A stretch of DNA of 64,000 nt from positions 13,547,556 through 13,611,555 of the forward strand of contig OX457027.1 in the NCBI GenBank assembly GCA_949752745.1, in the 5' to 3' direction. The position numbers were made by a program, and so were the translations under genes. Under the pieces are notes generated by a model. The model made no database searches. It was not told where the DNA came from and worked only from the letters and a program-made list of their open reading frames with translations. How positions within the stretch are numbered: the first letter of the stretch is position 1; every line of letters begins with the position of its first letter. Source of the DNA: Protula sp. h YS-2021. Lineage: Eukaryota; Annelida; Polychaeta; Sabellida; Serpulidae. This document shows, piece after piece, positions 63,811 through 64,000 of the stretch.

Positions 63811-64000
63811 TTTGTTTACAAAAACAAGAAACTAAGTAGGTATCGACTGAAAGTGTATAACATAAGCCTGTACTCCTATGTTTTGTAAGCACTGGCCGCT
63901 CTAGTTTTTATTTATTTTCATTCACTACTTCTTTTCAATATTTCCTCTATTGATCAAGTTATTAATTTACAATTAGAATAAAAAATGAAATGCTCATACC

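Overview
This is a window of an AT-rich animal nuclear genome. Multi-exon genes with GT-AG introns, jockey/CR1-like LINEs, hAT and Tigger DNA transposons, and many micro- and minisatellites all point to a metazoan. Dispersed repeats with a GC-rich hairpin head followed by CCGTCCGTC-type runs resemble repeats I associate with molluscs. A marine lophotrochozoan, most likely a mollusc, is an inference and not a proof. There are no bacterial-style operons, CRISPR arrays or recognisable tRNA/rRNA genes.

Only two protein-coding genes can be assembled exon by exon with consistent splice sites and phases, both on the minus strand. The first (10487 to 5925, 8 exons, 329 aa) is a fold-type-II PLP enzyme of the serine racemase / serine-threonine dehydratase family. 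The second (49381 to 33163, 18 exons, 1128 aa) is an orthologue of CFAP20DC (C3orf67): an N-terminal CFAP20/DUF667 domain, a long disordered Ser/Arg-rich middle and a conserved C-terminal tail. Its 18-nt first exon is a candidate; the other 17 exons are well supported.

Layout. 0-5.9 kb: a 114-bp satellite array and short repeats. 5.9-10.5 kb: the PLP enzyme gene, whose introns carry (CT)n, (TA)n and a MITE. 11.3-18.5 kb: nested decayed transposons (a gag fragment, LINE A, a hairpin-headed repeat, LINE B, and a 1-kb hAT element inside LINE B with an 8-bp target duplication). 19.9-20.8 kb: a foldback element with C-rich termini. 21.8-33 kb: microsatellites, a 598-bp TA-flanked element, two copies of another dispersed repeat and several minisatellites. 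33.2-49.4 kb: CFAP20DC with Tigger, hAT-like and MITE insertions in its introns. 49.4-51.1 kb: a perfect hairpin and a MITE. 51.9-55.7 kb: a decayed minus-strand LINE. 55.7-64 kb: mostly non-coding, with one unrecognised exon-like ORF, a (CTA)n/(ATA)n microsatellite, a 60-bp array carrying CRE-like palindromes, and a possible FLYWCH/MULE transposase exon at the end.

The most striking observation is inside CFAP20DC. Several minisatellites are built on splice sites: the donor of exon 3, the donor of exon 8, the donor of exon 13 and the acceptor of exon 6 each lie at the edge of a tandem array whose units repeat the splice-site sequence. For exon 8 the unit is 93 bp (31 codons) and stays open in frame, so five successive donors could give a ladder of isoforms with 0 to 4 extra 31-residue repeats.
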